From: an uncultured Ruminococcus sp.
GTDB taxonomy: Bacteria; Bacillota; Clostridia; Lachnospirales; Lachnospiraceae
Assembly (NCBI GenBank): GCA_904377845.1
Contig: CAJFGR010000001.1
Location: 49,387-113,386 of the forward strand
Direction of reading: 5' to 3'
Length of the DNA: 64,000 nt
A program made the translations under genes and the position numbers. Shown here one piece after another: positions 63,898 through 64,000 of this stretch (positions are counted from its first letter, which is position 1; the number at the start of each line of letters is the position of its first letter). The notes beneath the pieces are model-generated. The model made no database searches and was not told the origin of the DNA. It saw nothing but the letters and a program-made list of their open reading frames with translations.

Positions 63898-64000
63898 ATA
63901 TATTCCGATTTTTCGTATCGGCTCAGGAGTAGAAAATCATTTGAAAAGTAGTTAGATACGGAATGATCGACTCACGTATCCGCGGACAGAGGAAAGGTTG

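Noticed and set aside
63898..64000. Start of a further gene at the right edge
   Set aside because: Only a possible ribosome site (AGGAAAGG) and a TTG at the very end are visible; nothing can be called.

Overview
The window looks like chromosomal DNA of a gut-type Lachnospiraceae (Clostridia, Bacillota). The evidence is moderate G+C, strong AGGAGG-type ribosome binding sites, a sporulation sigma factor (SigG), HPr kinase, class III fructose-1,6-bisphosphatase, a eukaryote-type HisA, and several protein families that I know mainly from Lachnospiraceae (DUF5662, DUF5716, DUF5717). I cannot name a species. Genes are densely packed, with no gene-free stretch over 300 bases. I saw no tRNA, rRNA, CRISPR array, insertion sequence or prophage.

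Layout. 1-191 is the 3' end of a gene that starts outside the window. 234-7770 (- strand) holds a small acidic protein with a HAD phosphatase, sigG, a beta-CASP nuclease, and a tight operon of sugar-binding lipoprotein, glycogen-debranching-like protein without catalytic residues, DUF5662 protein and histidine phosphatase. 7935-13447 holds a DUF1292 protein, then a helicase, gltX and a degenerate sirtuin, and a cell-surface LRR protein. 13592-18999 holds purB, purF and a polar amino acid ABC importer. 19144-24490 is a three-gene operon of unknown function: a giant DUF5717 protein, an Hsp70-fold DUF5716 protein and a TPR protein. 24610-37467 is housekeeping: acetyltransferase, an ApgM-like enzyme with hom, prfB with its programmed frameshift, secA, hisA, a small lipoprotein, an RpoD-like sigma factor, fbp, dapB and an SSB.

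37618-45459 is more A+T-rich and looks accessory. Three envelope or secreted proteins are transcribed leftward. Divergently transcribed are two paralogous membrane proteins that have a histidine-kinase H-box but no ATPase domain, then a membrane protein that has the ATPase domain but lacks the phosphoacceptor histidine, then a LytTR response regulator. A near-identical 25-bp box lies at the same distance upstream of the -10 element of both paralogous sensors.

45548-64000 returns to core functions: typA, hpf, yigZ, a class A penicillin-binding protein with a Gly/Asn/Thr repeat tail, glucokinase, hprK, uvrC, ftsH, a DUF1846 protein, pyrG behind a leader attenuator, a dus gene and an ABC exporter subunit.

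The two strongest candidates for undescribed biology are the split histidine-kinase locus (42047-45459) and the DUF5717/DUF5716/TPR operon (19144-24490). A third is the debranching-enzyme relative that has lost its catalytic residues and is co-transcribed with a sugar-binding protein.
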